A DNA stretch of 64,000 nucleotides from Henckelia pumila (Eukaryota > Streptophyta > Magnoliopsida > Lamiales > Gesneriaceae). The stretch is from positions 152,100,861 to 152,164,860 of the forward strand of contig NC_133122.1 in the NCBI RefSeq assembly GCF_033568475.1, in the 5' to 3' direction. Below the pieces are notes generated by a model, which was not told where the DNA came from, did no database searches, and worked only from the letters and a program-made list of their open reading frames with translations. A program made the translations under genes and the position numbers. How positions within the stretch are numbered: the first letter of the stretch is position 1; each line of letters begins with the position of its first letter. Shown piece after piece: positions 49,420 through 61,839 of this stretch.

Positions 49420-50064
49420 ATGGCCTTCTGGGGTTTGTTCTTTCCCCATTCCGCATTTATTTTGCTTGCGCGTGTGAGCTAGCTAATATTGTGCTCTTTT
49501 GTGTGATTTTGGCCGTCTGGAAATCCAATAGTTACTAATTGCCTTATTTTTTTATCGTAGTTATTTGCAAGTACGAGGTGCTTTACTTTTGTTTTTTTGC
49601 CGTGTCTCTCTGTACTCGTGCTTAAAATGCAGTGTTTTTCTGTTTTCGTGCGCGTGTGTTATCTGAAGATTGTATTCATCGTGATTCGGATTCAGAAGAT
49701 AATGAAATAATTTTAACTTTCAAGCAATTTTCGATGTGCTGGATTTATTTTACTATGATTGGTGTCAAATATGTATGTATTTTTATGCATTTTTGTGTGT
49801 TGGCATCTTGTACTGCCAGCGTACTCTTTCTATTTTTTTTTTTTAAATGTGCCCATTAAAGTTATACCCTTCTTCATCTTATTCCCTCTCTTCCAGGTGT
49901 TGAAGTAAAACCTGGAAATCCAGTTACTCATGCTTGTGAAAAGGCTAGAGGAAGGCTTCGAATTTCGTAGGTAATTTTTTCATAGTCCTTGAAAATAAAC
50001 TTCAAAGTTCAAACTGTAATTTGACCATTTAACTTTGAATGCTGATGATGTTATTTTATTACTT

Positions 50065-50069
50065 ACTAC
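50065..50069. other. Target-site duplication ACTAC, left
   Basis: ACTAC precedes the left LTR and is repeated exactly at 59402-59406 after the right LTR. Confidence 0.95.
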
Positions 50070-51910
50070 TGTTGGAGAACGGCGATCAGATCAATTAGAA
50101 TTGATACCCGGTGCAGCGAAAGTTTAAAAATTTTATATGAAACGATTCCATAATGGGTATCAAAACTTAACGATTAAATTGTGTGTGTAAAAATTAAATA
50201 AAAATTATAAATTTTTACCTCCAATCTCGAATCGAGATTATGGACACCAACAGATTGCTCTGCTCTTGTTGTATATCCCTGGAACTGATGGACGAACTGT
50301 TCTTCAATCAGGTCCACGAACAGAGATTTAATCCCTCTGATAGATTGCACTAGAAAATCTATCAGAAGTTTCTACGAAGAGAATTAACGAATTTGATCCG
50401 TTAAACCAGACTGTAATTCAAAATTCACAGGCTGGATTTTTCCTGAGCAGAGGGGAGGGGGGCGGCCACTATTAGAGAGAAAACTAGAGTTTTTTCGAAA
50501 ATTGTGACCTGTTGTGTGTAATTTCTGTACTGCAATAACTTATTTATAATGTAGGCCGCTAACAACTTAGGGCCCATTAGTCATAAGTTCAAGCCCGACA
50601 AGCAAAGCCCACATGTTCAGAAATTAATATAAAATTCATCATGACTCCGATTGATAAACCGATTTCACCAATGTGCACAGAAACCATTTCTGCACCTTTT
50701 AAAGTCAAGATAAATTTTTCTGAATCCGAATTCAGTGATTTCCAAAAATGTCCATCCCTATGTCATTTTAGGAAATCTTACTCCTCTACTCTTAATTAAG
50801 AAGTCCAACTTCTTTGTTCATTAAATTTAAATCTTTAAATTTAACTATCTCAACGGGGATTAAAAATCCATTACTCTGTGTGACCCTCAATGGTTCAGGG
50901 ATACAACTAGCCGTGGGCTCACAACTCCTTGTGACTCGGAACAACAATTTCCGACTTGCCCATCGAATCATGGTAAGAGCGCCTAGCAACATCGCCCCAT
51001 GATTCCCTAGGTATCACTGATAGTGCCTGCAAGAACCAATAGATTTTGGTTAGCGTACAGTACGGTCCCTTCATCCATATATCCCGATCGAATCAACAAC
51101 CATTGGTAAATCGAGAGTCGTTCGAGATTCGATAACTATGCAATACATCTTGAAGATCAAATAGTGACATCGCATGTGCTACTAAGAAACCATTTCTTAA
51201 ACCACATCATGTACTCTGGCCAGAGATTCGTCACACTAATATCTCCTCAGATCGCATAGGATATCCACACTCGCAAGTATGTGATGAATCCTTGAAAACA
51301 AAGCATCGACTCCTATATGTGTTGTAACTGTACCCAATCCCGACACCTGATGACCCCAATAGAGTCGGTAAACGAGTCAAAGCACAGTACTAGCATATAG
51401 AGTCTCAATGATGTTTCAAGTAGTAAGGACTAATGGTGTACAACCAACCGCGGACTTTATCCACTCGATAAGTGATAACCACTTGGAAAGTCCGGATAGG
51501 GTAGTTCGATCATTCATCGTATGAATATCCATTTGCATGCTTCGAACATCTCTATGTTCCTTACCAATGAAACGTGGTACTCTGCATCGCAAATGCTAGT
51601 CTCAAACTCGAGCGATCCTTATCCTTATTATCGGACGGCTCAATCGACTAGGAACAGTTTAGAATACACAGTGACTATAAGATGTGTTTCATGATAGACA
51701 TCTCCATGTTCTACCACATCTTACATACACTATAGTATATTCAAGGTCTTTATCAAAACAACAATAGTATATCACAATATAACAATATGAAGAAAGATAA
51801 AGTCATTGCCATTAATAAAAGTGTAAATTATATTAAACAAAAGATTGTTTATACAAAGAGTCATCAAAGCCCTTAGCCACAAGTTGGCTCACCGGGCACC
51901 TACTCTTTCA
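50070..51910 (-). repeat. 3' LTR (copia, minus strand)
   Basis: 1841 bp, TG...CA ends in either orientation. A TATA-like TTATAAATA on the minus strand lies near 50541-50549. Confidence 0.92.
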
Positions 51911-51924
51911 ATCTCCCACTTGCC

Positions 51925-53170
51925 CTAAAGCCAACTAGTCATACTACGTAGACCCGTTGCTTCGCGATGTTTGTCAAATAATGGTCCTGGCAAGGGCTTA
52001 GTAAGTGGATCAGCGATATTGTCTGCAGAGGCCACTCTTTCGACAGTGATGTCTCCTCTTTCCACAATCTCCCGGATGATGTGGTATTTCCTCAGTACGT
52101 GTTTGGATCTTTGATGAGACCTTGGTTCCTTTGCCTGAGCAATGGCACCCGTGTTGTCACAGTACACCGGGACTGGACCAACAACTTCAGGAATGACGCC
52201 CAACTCTTGGACGAAATTCCTCATCCAAACGGCCTCTTTAGCAGCAGCTGATGCTGCAATGTATTCTGCCTCAGTGGTGGAATCCGCTGTGGTGTCCTGC
52301 TTGGAACTCTTCCAAGAGACAGCACTGCCATTGAGCATGAACACAAATCCAGAGGTTGACTTCGAGTCATCCACGTCACTTTGGAAGCTAGAGTCGGTAT
52401 AACCTTCCAATTTTAGTTCTCTTCCTCCATATACCATGAACATATTCTTAGTCCTTCGTAAGTACTTAAGAATGTCCTTCACGGCTTTCCAATGCATTTG
52501 ACCGGGATTAGCTTGATATCTGCTCGTGACACTCAGAGCAAATGCTACATCCGGTCTGGTAGATATCATCCCATACATGATACTACCTATGGCTGACGCA
52601 TATGGTACATGTGTCATTTTCTCTATCTCTTCATCAGTCTTGGGACACATAGACTTGGATAGAGAAACTCCATGACACATGGGTAGATGTCCTCTCTTGG
52701 ACCCATCCATTGAAAACCGTTTCAATATGGTGTCGATGTAGGTTGATTGAGTGAGTCCTATCATTCTCTTAGATCTATCTCTATAGATCTGTATCCCTAG
52801 AATATAGGATGCCTCACCCAAATTTCATCGAGAATCTACCTGATAACCATATCTTTGTTGACTGCAACATCCCTACGTCATTCCCAATGAGTAGGATGTC
52901 ATCAACATAAAGTACTAAGAATGTCACAGCATGCTTAACTACTTTCTTATACACGCATGGTTCCTCCGGGTTCTTGATGAAACCAAAATCCTTTATTGTT
53001 TCATCAAATTTCTGGTTCCAACTTCTTGATGCTTGTTTTAGACCATAAATTGATCTCTAAAGCTTGCATACCTTATGCTCGCTTCCCATGGATGTGTACC
53101 CCTCAGGCTGCTTCATATAGATTTCTTCCTTAATGTCTCCATTAAGAAAAGCAGTCTTCACATCCATTTG
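51925..53170 (-). pseudogene. copia reverse transcriptase (C-terminal part) and RNase H, broken
   Basis: A 298-codon frame (52821-51925) covers the end of reverse transcriptase and RNase H (STTEAEYIAAS, ADPLTKPLPG). Upstream, a YVDDILLIG catalytic box lies near 52889-52915. A frame change near 52825 and stops near 53050 and 53168 separate these parts from the integrase frame. Confidence 0.9.
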
Positions 53171-54838
53171 TCATATCTCATAGTCATACCAAGCAGCTAT
53201 GACAATAAGGATTCTTATGGACTTAAACATTGCAACTGGTGAAAAGGTTTCATCATAGTCAACTCCTTGTCTTTGAGTATAACCTTTCGCCACCAATCGC
53301 GCCTTGTAGGTCAATACCTTACCATCAGGCCCAAGCTTTCTCTTGTAGATCCATTTACACCCTATTGGAACAATTCCATCGGGAGGATCTACTAAAGACC
53401 AAACTTGGTTTGTATGCATCGAATCTATTTCCGATTGCATAGCTTCAAGCCATAAATTTGAATCCGCATCAGAAATTGCTTCCTTGAAGTTTCTTGGATC
53501 ACATCCAACATCGGGTTCATCTTGATCCCCTTCAAGAAGAAGACCATATCGAATAGGAGGTCTAGAAGTCCTCTCGGATCTTCTAGGTACAGGCGTGTCT
53601 ATCAATGGTTCCTGAGGTGTAGGATCGTTATTTTGTATTTCGGGTTCTTCTCGAATTTCTTCGAGTTCCATCATCTCGCCTTTCTTATCCAATAAGAACT
53701 CCTTCTCCAAGAAGGTGGCATTCCTTGAAACAAACACCTTTGTTTCAGCAGGATAATAGAAATAATATCCGATTGAATTCTTCGGATACCCTACAAAATA
53801 ACATAAGGTGGATCGACTATCCAACTTATCTCCCACTGTCTGCTTCACGTAAGCAGGACATCCCCAAATCCTCAAGTACGAATACTTAGGAGCTTTGCCA
53901 TTCCATAACTCGTATGGTGTTTTGTCCACTGCTTTAGTGTGGACGTTGTTCAACAACAATACCGCCGTTTCAAGCGCATAGCCCCAAAACGAAGGTGGAA
54001 GCTCAGTGAAGCTCATCATGGATCGAACCATGTCCAACAAAGTTCGATTACGACGCTCCGATACACCATTCAGCTGTGGTGTCATAGGAGGAGTCCACTG
54101 AAAGAGAATCCCATTCTCTTTCAGATAGTCCAAAAACTCGGTACTTAAGTATTCTCCACCTCGATCCGATCGAAGTGCTTTAATACTTTTACCTAGCTTG
54201 TTTTCTACTTCAGCCTTGAATTCTTTGAACTTTTCAAATGCTTCAGACTTATATTTCATTAAATATAAATACTCATACCTAGAATAATCATCAGTAAAGG
54301 TAATGAAGTAGGTGTGGCCATATTGAGTACCAACTCTAAATGGACCACAAACATCTGTATGGATCAAATCCAACAGATTTTGACTACGCTCAGGTTTCCC
54401 CTTAAAAGGAGATTTAGTCATTTTTCCTTTCAGGCAGGATTCACAAGTAGGTAGAGAGTTAATATCAGACATATCAAACATGCCCTCTCCCACTAGCTTG
54501 TTCATCCTCCTTGAGGAAATATGACCTAGCCTAGCGTGCCAAAGGTTTGCCGGGTTTTGACTATCGATTTTCCTTTTGTTTGTTGTTGCCGGTTTATCAA
54601 CATAATTTATTGGAACGTCTTTTAGTTTTAAGTTATATAGATCGTTTTCAAGTTGTCCATTTCCAATCAAACATTCATTCTTGTAAATATTGCAAATCTC
54701 ATTCACAAAATTGCAAGAATAACCATCTCTATCAAGCATAGAAACAGAAATAATGTTTTTAATCAAATCTGGAACAAATAAAACATCTCTCAAAAGTAAC
54801 TTAAAACCGTTCTGCAAAATTAAATAAATATCTCCCAA
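53171..54838 (-). pseudogene. copia integrase and N-terminal reverse transcriptase
   Basis: A 555-codon open frame with the GAG-pre-integrase zinc region (LWHARLGHIS), the integrase core (HTDVCGPF, SDRGGEYL, SERRNRT) and the start of reverse transcriptase (CKWIYKRK, YKARLVAKGY). It ends at a TGA. Its upstream join to the protease is out of frame by one base. Confidence 0.92.
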
Positions 54839-55836
54839 GCTTTAGCTTCAACTCTGGAACCATTTCCGAGCCTCAGCTGGGTCTCACCCATTCTAAGCCT
54901 GCGACTTCTTGTCATCACCTGCAAATCATTGCAAATGTGAGATCCACATCCGGTATCCAATACCCAAGAAGTAGTATTAAGTGAAACATTTATTTCAATA
55001 TAGAACATACCCTTCGCAGTTCGCAACTTCTCTAGATATTCCTTGCAGTTACGCTTTCAATGACCGGGCTTCTTGCAGTAATGGCAAACATCCTTGGATT
55101 TTTCCATGTTTGAAGCCTTTGTCTTGTACTTCTTCTCGGGTTCGATTTTCTTGGGTGAGGCAGAACGTTTCTTACCCTTTGTACTTGGCCCCTTCTTAGC
55201 AGAAGAAGAGGAGCCCACCAAGAAAGCCGGTTTATCCTTCTTTAAAGTGGATTCATATGTCACAAGCATATTGACCATCTCTTCAAGGGAGGCCTCTATC
55301 TTGTTCATATTGAAATTCACCACAAATTCGTCAAACGAAGAAGGAAGAGATAGAAGTAGTAAGTCCATGTTGAGTTCATGCTCCAACACCAAATCAAGGG
55401 TTACCAACTTCTGTATGAGCCAAATTACTCGTACCCCATGATCACGGACCGAGGTCCCTTCACGCATGCGACACGTCATTAGCTCCTTTACAGTAGCGAA
55501 CCTTTCAGCCCTCGATTGAGCCCCAAAAAGTTCCTTGAGTTGTACGTGAATGTCAGCAGCATTCACGGTGTCCTCAAATCGCCTCTGCAGTTCATCAGAC
55601 ATCGAGGCTTGCATATAGCATTTGGCCTTCATATCATGGTCCCACCATGTATCAAGTTTGGCTAACTCTTCCGGACTTATGTCAGCTGGTGCTTCCTTCG
55701 GAGGAGATTTTTCTAACACGTAGAGCATCTTCTCCGAAGTCAAGACAATCTTCAACTTACGGAACCATTCCGTATAGTTTGCGCCAGTCAATTTATTTTG
55801 TTCGAGGATCGAGAAAAGTGGATTACGCGAATTCAT
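54820..55836 (-). pseudogene. copia gag and protease
   Basis: Gag probably starts at MNSRNPLF (ATG 55836; an in-frame ATG lies 30 bases upstream). A zinc knuckle CHYCKKPGH is cut by a TGA at 55057, before its last Cys. The same frame continues into the protease, with DTGCGSH at 54957, and ends at 54820. Confidence 0.9.
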
Positions 55837-55866
55837 CTTTATGAAATACTGAAAAGAAACAGACAA

Positions 55867-57541
55867 ATATCAGTGATTGTTTAAGTAATTTACTAAGACA
55901 TAAAATAGGCGAAATTTATTTTATGAATCTCACTCCCACTATTTTAACGATTTCACTACCCTCTAGTGAAAACGGGAAACTGTTTTCCTTAGTGAGAACA
56001 TGGAGTCCAATTGACAAACTATGGTCCCGAATAATATCAGCCAACCATAATTTTCAAAAGGTAGAGCCCAATTGGCAACCTCCACGTTTTTACCTCATGT
56101 CCAATAAGGGCCCAATAATATGACGCCGTTTATTGTGACATGTCAAGATGACCCATCAATATTAAGTTGTGATGGACGGTCGCCATTTGGATCCCCCAAT
56201 AATATGAGCCGATCCCATGGGAGTTCCACCCAACTTACAACATGTGTCGATCCAATGTACAGCTTTCCGACGAACGACCGTATCCGCGGGTAGCATCTCA
56301 TACATTGATCGTTGATGGAAGGTAGGAACATTTAAACAAATTTAAATTTCCTTTATTTATCTTGATATCAATTTTAAATCATATTTAAAATGAGGGATTT
56401 TAATTTTGAAAATTTGTCTCATCTTTTTTTTAAAATTTTGTATGCTTGCCGGATTCACATAATTTTGTCTAAAACATGCATACAACAATAGTATCACATA
56501 TTATATAGGATGATCGATTCCATTTCTAATCGACCCGTGGTTGCCAATCACGAGTCTTAGTCCAATCCTAGGTAATATGCAGTATGCAATGCAATCCTAT
56601 TACATTGAGCTTCCAATTTACATTTCTTCTGTCTTTATTGTCTGCTGGGCCCACCTCCATCTTCAAATCTTCATCTCCCACTAAGTCTAATGTATTTACA
56701 ATAAATAACAATGACAAGTAGGGGATACATTTTTAAGGGGTGGGAACGGGCCATAAACCAAGCCCACTTTTATTACATATGACAATTCATATTGGGCCAT
56801 AAACCAGGCCCATTAATCAATCCAACAACAATAAAAACAAATGTAAATTCCTAACATACACCTATAAAATTGGTCATGGCAATCGATCATCCTTATCCAA
56901 TAACATTTAATTCAAAATTAATTTATTGGATAACATGCAATTTCAATTTAAATTTAAAAGGATAAAATCATATTCCATATATAAAATCTTATTTTACATA
57001 CAAAATAATATTTTATCTTTCTATCAAATAAAATCATATTTTATCTATAAAATCCAATTTTATACATAAAATCATATTTTACTCAATATATCCATAAGAT
57101 CATATCTTATCATCAATTGTACCAAAAATAATTAATTTCAAAATTCAATTTAACGGATATTTAAATTTTCCAAAAATTCAAATTTATCCAAAAATCAATT
57201 TTAAAATTTTCGGACTCGAACAATTCGATCCGACGCCTCGTGGACCAATCAAAAACAATTTTCGATCGGACCAAAAATAGAATTTTAACATATTAAAATT
57301 TTAATTTAAAAATTAAAAATAATTTTTCGCGGGCCGCCCGGGACACTCCCGGGCTGCCCGCGCCCCAAAAGGGGCTCGAGCCGGGCAGCGATCACGTCAC
57401 TGCCCATGGGCAGCGATCCAATCGCTGCCCGGGTTTTGCCCGAAATTTTTTTTTTATTTTTAAAATATTTATTTTGTTTCAAAAACCGAGGCTTAAAATT
57501 TTTTTGTACAATCGATTAATTTAATCGCTTGATCTGAGCAA
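55867..57541 (-). other. Long 5' leader of the copia element
   Basis: About 1.7 kb between primer site and gag, AT-rich except for a strongly GC-rich patch at 57330-57445 with repeated GCCCGGG and GGGCAGCGAT words. No long frame. Confidence 0.7.
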
Positions 57542-57557
57542 CCTGGCTCTGATACCA
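57542..57557 (-). other. Primer-binding site, Met tRNA type (minus strand)
   Basis: On the minus strand TGGTATCAGAGCCAGG follows the 5' LTR after one base. Confidence 0.93.
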
Positions 57558-57558
57558 C

Positions 57559-59401
57559 TATTGGAGAACGGCGATAAGATCAATCAGAATTGATACCCGG
57601 TGCAGCGTAAGTTTAAAAATTTTATATGGAACGATTCCATAATGGGTATCAAAACTTAACGATTAAATTGTGTGTGTAAAAATTAAATAACAATTATAAA
57701 TTTTTACCTCCAATCTCGAATCGAGATTATGGACACCAACAGATTGCTCTGCTCTTGTTGTATATCCCTGGAACTGATGGACGAACTGTTCTTCAATCAG
57801 GTCCACGAACAGAGATTTAATCCCTCTGATAGATTGCACTAGAGAATCTATCAGAAGTTTCTACGAAGAGAATTAACGAATTTGATCCGTTAAACCAGAC
57901 TGTAATTCAAAATTCACAGGCTGGATTTTTCCTGAGCAGAGGGGAGGGGGGCGGCCACTATTAGAGAGAAAACTAGGGTTTTTTCGAAAATTGTGACCTG
58001 TTGTGTGTAATTTCTATACTGCAATAACTTATTTATAATGTAGGCCTCTAACAGCTTAGGGCCCATTAGTCATAAGTTCAAGCCCGACAAGCAAAGCCCG
58101 CATGTTCAGAAATTAATATAAAATTCATCATGACTCCGATTGATAAACCGATTTCACCAATGTGCACAGAAACCATTTCTGCACCTTTTAAAGTCAAGAT
58201 AAATTTTTCTGAATCCGAATTTAGTGATTTCCAAAAATGCCCATCCCTATGTCATTTTAGGAAATCTTACTCCTCTACTCTTAATTAAGAAGTCCAACTT
58301 CTTTGTTCATTAAATTTAACTCTTTAAATTTAACTATCTCAACGGGGATTAAAAATCCATTACTCTGTGTGACCCTCAATGGTTCAGGGATACAACTAGC
58401 CGTGGGCTCACAACTCCTTGTGACTCGGAACAACAATTTCTGACTTGCCCATCGAATCATGGTAAGAGCGCCTAGCAACATCGCCTCATGATTCCCTAGG
58501 TATCACTGATAGTTCCTGCAAGAACCAATAGATTTTGGTTAGCGTACAGTACGGTCCCTTCATCCATATATCCCGATCGAATCAACAACCATTGGTAAAT
58601 CGAGAGTCGTTCGAGATTCGATAACTATGCAATACATCTTGAAGATCAAATAGTGACATCGCATGTGCTACTAAAAAACCATTTCTTAAACCACATCATG
58701 TACTCTGGCCAGAGATTCGTCACACTAATATCTCCTCAGATCGCATAGGATATCCACACTCGCAAGTATGTGGTGAATCCTTGACAACAAAGCATCGACT
58801 CCTATATGTGTTGTAATTGTACCCAATTCCGACACCTGATGACCCCAATAGAGTCGGTAAACGAGTCAAAGCACAGTACTAGCATATAGAGTCTCAATGA
58901 TGTTTCAAGTAGTAAGGACTAATGGTGTACAACCAAAACCGTGGACTTTATCCACTCGATAAGTGATAACCACTTGGAAAGTCCGGATAGGGTAGTTCGA
59001 TCATTCATCGTATGAATATCCATTTGCATGCTTCGAACATCTCTATGTTCCTTACCAATGAAACGTGGTACTCTGCATCGCAAATGCTAGTCTCAAACTC
59101 GAGCGATCCTTATCCTTATTATCGGACGGCTCAATCGACTAGGAACAGTTTAGAATACACAGTGACTATAAGATGTGTTTCATGATAGACATCTCCATGT
59201 TCTACCACATCTTACATACACTATAGTATATTCAAGGTCTTTATCAAAACAACAATAGTATATCACAATATAACAATATGAAAAAAGATAAAGTCATTGA
59301 CATTAATAAAAGTGTAAATTATATTAAACAAAAGATTGTTTATACAAAGAGTCATCAAAGCCCTTAGCCACAAGTTGGCTCACCGGGCACCTACTCTTTC
59401 A
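57559..59401 (-). repeat. 5' LTR (copia, minus strand)
   Basis: 1843 bp. One terminal base differs (CCAATA for CCAACA at the minus-strand 3' end). A TATA-like TTATAAATA on the minus strand lies near 58030-58038. Confidence 0.92.
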
Positions 59402-60825
59402 ACTACATAGTACATACTCTGGTTAAAACAATTTTTTCTCACCAATCATTATCATTCCCGGCTGGTAAGAGATTTCTTGTTCTGACGGTTTTTCTTTTCT
59501 GGTAAAGAAACCTTGTCCTTCATATCAGGTTTGGGTTGTTAATGACTGAAAAAATGTTTATTATTGCCTCTTATTCAGTTCTAGGCTTGATGTTTGATAT
59601 CTAGTGATATTTAATATTAACTTTTTTGGTCTGTCTGTGGGGTTATCTATTGTATAGGCTACTCTGGGAATCAGTGATGCAACAAAGAAGAGCTTAGTAC
59701 AGTGTAATGTGGGTAACAGAAGTCCGGTTTTGCTCTGCGCTTTGCTGCCCAATAGTACAGAGTCATGCCACTTGGATTTGGAATTTGAGGAAGCAGATGA
59801 TGTAACTTTTTCTGTTATTGGCCCTCGAAGTGTCTATCTTACTGGTTATTATGTCCAACGAAATTCGCAGTCAAATACTCACAGCGATACGTATCCTTTT
59901 TAGCCATTTTCTTTAGTTATATCACAGTAGGCACCCATTGGAAATAATTTAAATAGTCAAATGTTATTGTGATTTGTGTCATTTGACGTTTTAATTAATA
60001 TGAAACACAACATCGATACACGTTGAAATTTTCAGCTTTCCTTTACTTTCGCCCATAGAGAATCATATGGCATGGATATAGAAAACTCTCATACGGAGGG
60101 ATCTAGTTATGATAGTGCTGATGATAAGTATGAGAACAGTTTTATTGACGATGATGAATTACAAGTTTCGCCACCATCCCCTGTTTCAAGCGACAAAGGT
60201 AATTTTTGCATGATTCAGGTTCTAATTCTCTCCCTCAATTGCTGGATGCTTCTGGTGGATAATTAATGCTCTTTATGAAGTCCATAAGTTATGAGTCTTT
60301 AATTTTAGGCCTAAAATAAAATATGTTATACAGAAAACCTCTGCAAAAAGGATGATCGTTGAGTAGATATTGGTTTTGTTCAATCTACAGTTGTTGCCAT
60401 GAAACTTGAAACTTAGTATGTAATTTGTCCATTTTTGTTATGATCATATGATCGTTTGCTATATAGAATAGATGCACATCATCGACATTTATATGGGGGT
60501 TTCACCTTTTGTTTTGCATTTTTGGGTTTAACAAAGAAACAGACGAGGCTCTGCTGGACGATAACAGAATGCATGATGGAAAGGGTCGTCAAGAAAATCG
60601 TAAGAAGAAATACCAAGTGATTGAGTTGGATAGTGAAGATGACAACGGGTATCTTTTATCTGTATTTAAGAACAAAAGATCTCCGAAGACAACCATGTCA
60701 AAAGATGGAAAAAAGAGTGCGCAGGTTACAGAACATACGTGCAGCAAGTCCGAAAATGGTGGAATCTTTGGCAGCGAATCAACTGGAAAGGCAAGTCCTC
60801 CGGATGTGAATATCGAACCAGAAAG

Positions 60826-61138
60826 GTGATAATTGGACTGGACTTATCACTCAACATCCTTTATTATATTTCTTTTTTCTGAAAAATTTTGGAAGAGTGT
60901 AGTCCTCCTTTTTAATCTTGCATGCAAACGTCGTACATGATTTCTTTTTATTCGTTTTACCAGTTTTTAGCTTTGGAATTTTTTTTTCAAGATTTTAATT
61001 AGTCCTTGTTATACTTGTTAAGAAAGTGCATTGATTTTACATGATTTCTTTTTGTGATATGATTTTCAGAAAAGAAGAGAAAGAATTAATGAGAGGTTTA
61101 TGTGAAAACTAATTAGTAAATGTGTTAATGTTTGCAGT
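60826..61138 (+). other. Captured intron-like DNA between FKBP and oxidase fragments
   Basis: T-rich, intron-like. Contains the possible FKBP exon 61071-61113 (phase-compatible, ends in TAA) and a TTTGCAG acceptor at 61132-61138. Confidence 0.45.
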
Positions 61139-61391
61139 TGCTAAGCTCGGATGAGCTATGGACGAGCAGAGCGACTCGATGTTCAGGCTGAATCACTACC
61201 CTCCAATCCCGGAGGAATCCGAAGGCCACAATTTGATGATGGGATTCGGAGAACACACAGACCCGCAGATCATATCTGTGCTGAGATCCAAAAACACTTG
61301 GGGGCTCCAAATCTCTCTCAAAAATTGAGATTGGATTTCCGTTCTTCCTGATCACAATTCTTTCTTCGTTAATGTTGGTGACTCCTTGCAG
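61139..61391 (+). pseudogene. Captured exon of a gibberellin 2-oxidase
   Basis: GA2-oxidases are 2-oxoglutarate, Fe(II)-dependent dioxygenases that inactivate gibberellins. The frame from about 61172 reads SDSMFRLNHYPP-like sequence, then GFGEHTDPQIISVLRS with the metal-binding HxD, and ends with NSFFVNVGDSLQ at a splice donor (CAG/GTATAT near 61392). A stop follows the acceptor-proximal part near 61152 and a TGA lies inside the exon near 61327. Neither the preceding exon nor the following one (second iron-binding His) is present, so it is a fragment. Confidence 0.88.
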
Positions 61392-61504
61392 GTATATTCA
61401 CTCTTTATATAATATATATATTCATTTACATTTTGCAAACAATTCATGAGCTACGATAATTAATTTCTCCACCCACATACATTTTTATTTTTTGGAAAAT
61501 TAAA

Positions 61505-61575
<71 letters not shown>

Positions 61576-61721
61576 GAGATTCAAAAGTGCATGTATATTA
61601 TGTATTCTGAAAAGCAAGCTCTAATAAGTTGAAGTGCGGGCAAAATGCAATGAGTTGATAAAATACAGAAAATCATGTTTAGTTCTACTCACTATAATGT
61701 CCACCAATCCGAATATTGCAG
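61392..61721 (+). repeat. (AAT)n microsatellite in captured intron-like DNA
   Basis: The run spans about 61503-61575. The surrounding sequence is AT-rich with no gene. Confidence 0.8.
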
Positions 61722-61839
61722 GGATCTTGTTTATTTTGTTGCATTATTTAGCCCAAATGGCGAGTATCTGGCCAGTGAATCATTAGATAAATTTTTGCAC
61801 ATATGGTCTGTGAAGGAAGCCAATATAGTCTATGGATAA
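61722..61839 (+). pseudogene. Captured WD40 exon, HOS15/TBL1-like
   Basis: After a TTGCAG acceptor the frame reads FSPNGEYLASESLDKFLHIW, a WD40 repeat very like that of plant HOS15 (a TBL1-type repressor subunit), then SVKEANIVYG and a stop at 61837-61839. An extra codon near FSPNG and the loss of the rest mark it as a fragment. Confidence 0.8.

Larger units (their letters stand above)
50070..59401 (-). mobile_element. Complete Ty1/copia retrotransposon, minus strand
   Basis: LTRs 57559-59401 (5') and 50070-51910 (3') of about 1842 bp look about 98% alike by eye. A perfect ACTAC duplication flanks them. Between lie, on the minus strand, a Met-tRNA primer site, a 1.7 kb leader, gag, protease, integrase, reverse transcriptase and RNase H in copia order. 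The reading frame is broken at five or more places, so the copy cannot act alone despite its youth. It lies in the second captured FKBP intron inside the CACTA element. Confidence 0.95.
49420..61113 (+). pseudogene. Captured 5' part of a nucleoplasmin-type FKBP gene (FKBP43/53-like)
   Basis: Plant FKBP43/FKBP53 are nuclear histone chaperones with an N-terminal nucleoplasmin-like domain, acidic stretches and a C-terminal prolyl isomerase domain. Exons here join in frame: 49420-49432 (MAFWG), 49897-49970, 59658-59890, 60059-60198, 60537-60825 and perhaps 61071-61113. They encode the nucleoplasmin-like domain (VIGPRSVYLTGYY in exon 3) and acidic or basic linkers (SFIDDDE, ELDSEDD). The isomerase domain is absent. 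Codon 29, the last of exon 2, is TAG where relatives have a Gln codon, so the reading stops after 28 residues. Intron 2 was about 350 bp and now holds a 9.3 kb copia element. A captured, non-functional copy; the parental gene is not in the window. Confidence 0.85.

Noticed and set aside
55094-55441. 115-codon plus-strand frame
   Set aside because: Antisense to the copia gag, which has clear homology on the minus strand.
49420-61839. Reading the FKBP, oxidase and WD40 exons as one working fusion gene
   Set aside because: A stop at codon 29, further stops in the later fragments, missing catalytic parts and a 9.3 kb insertion argue against a protein product.
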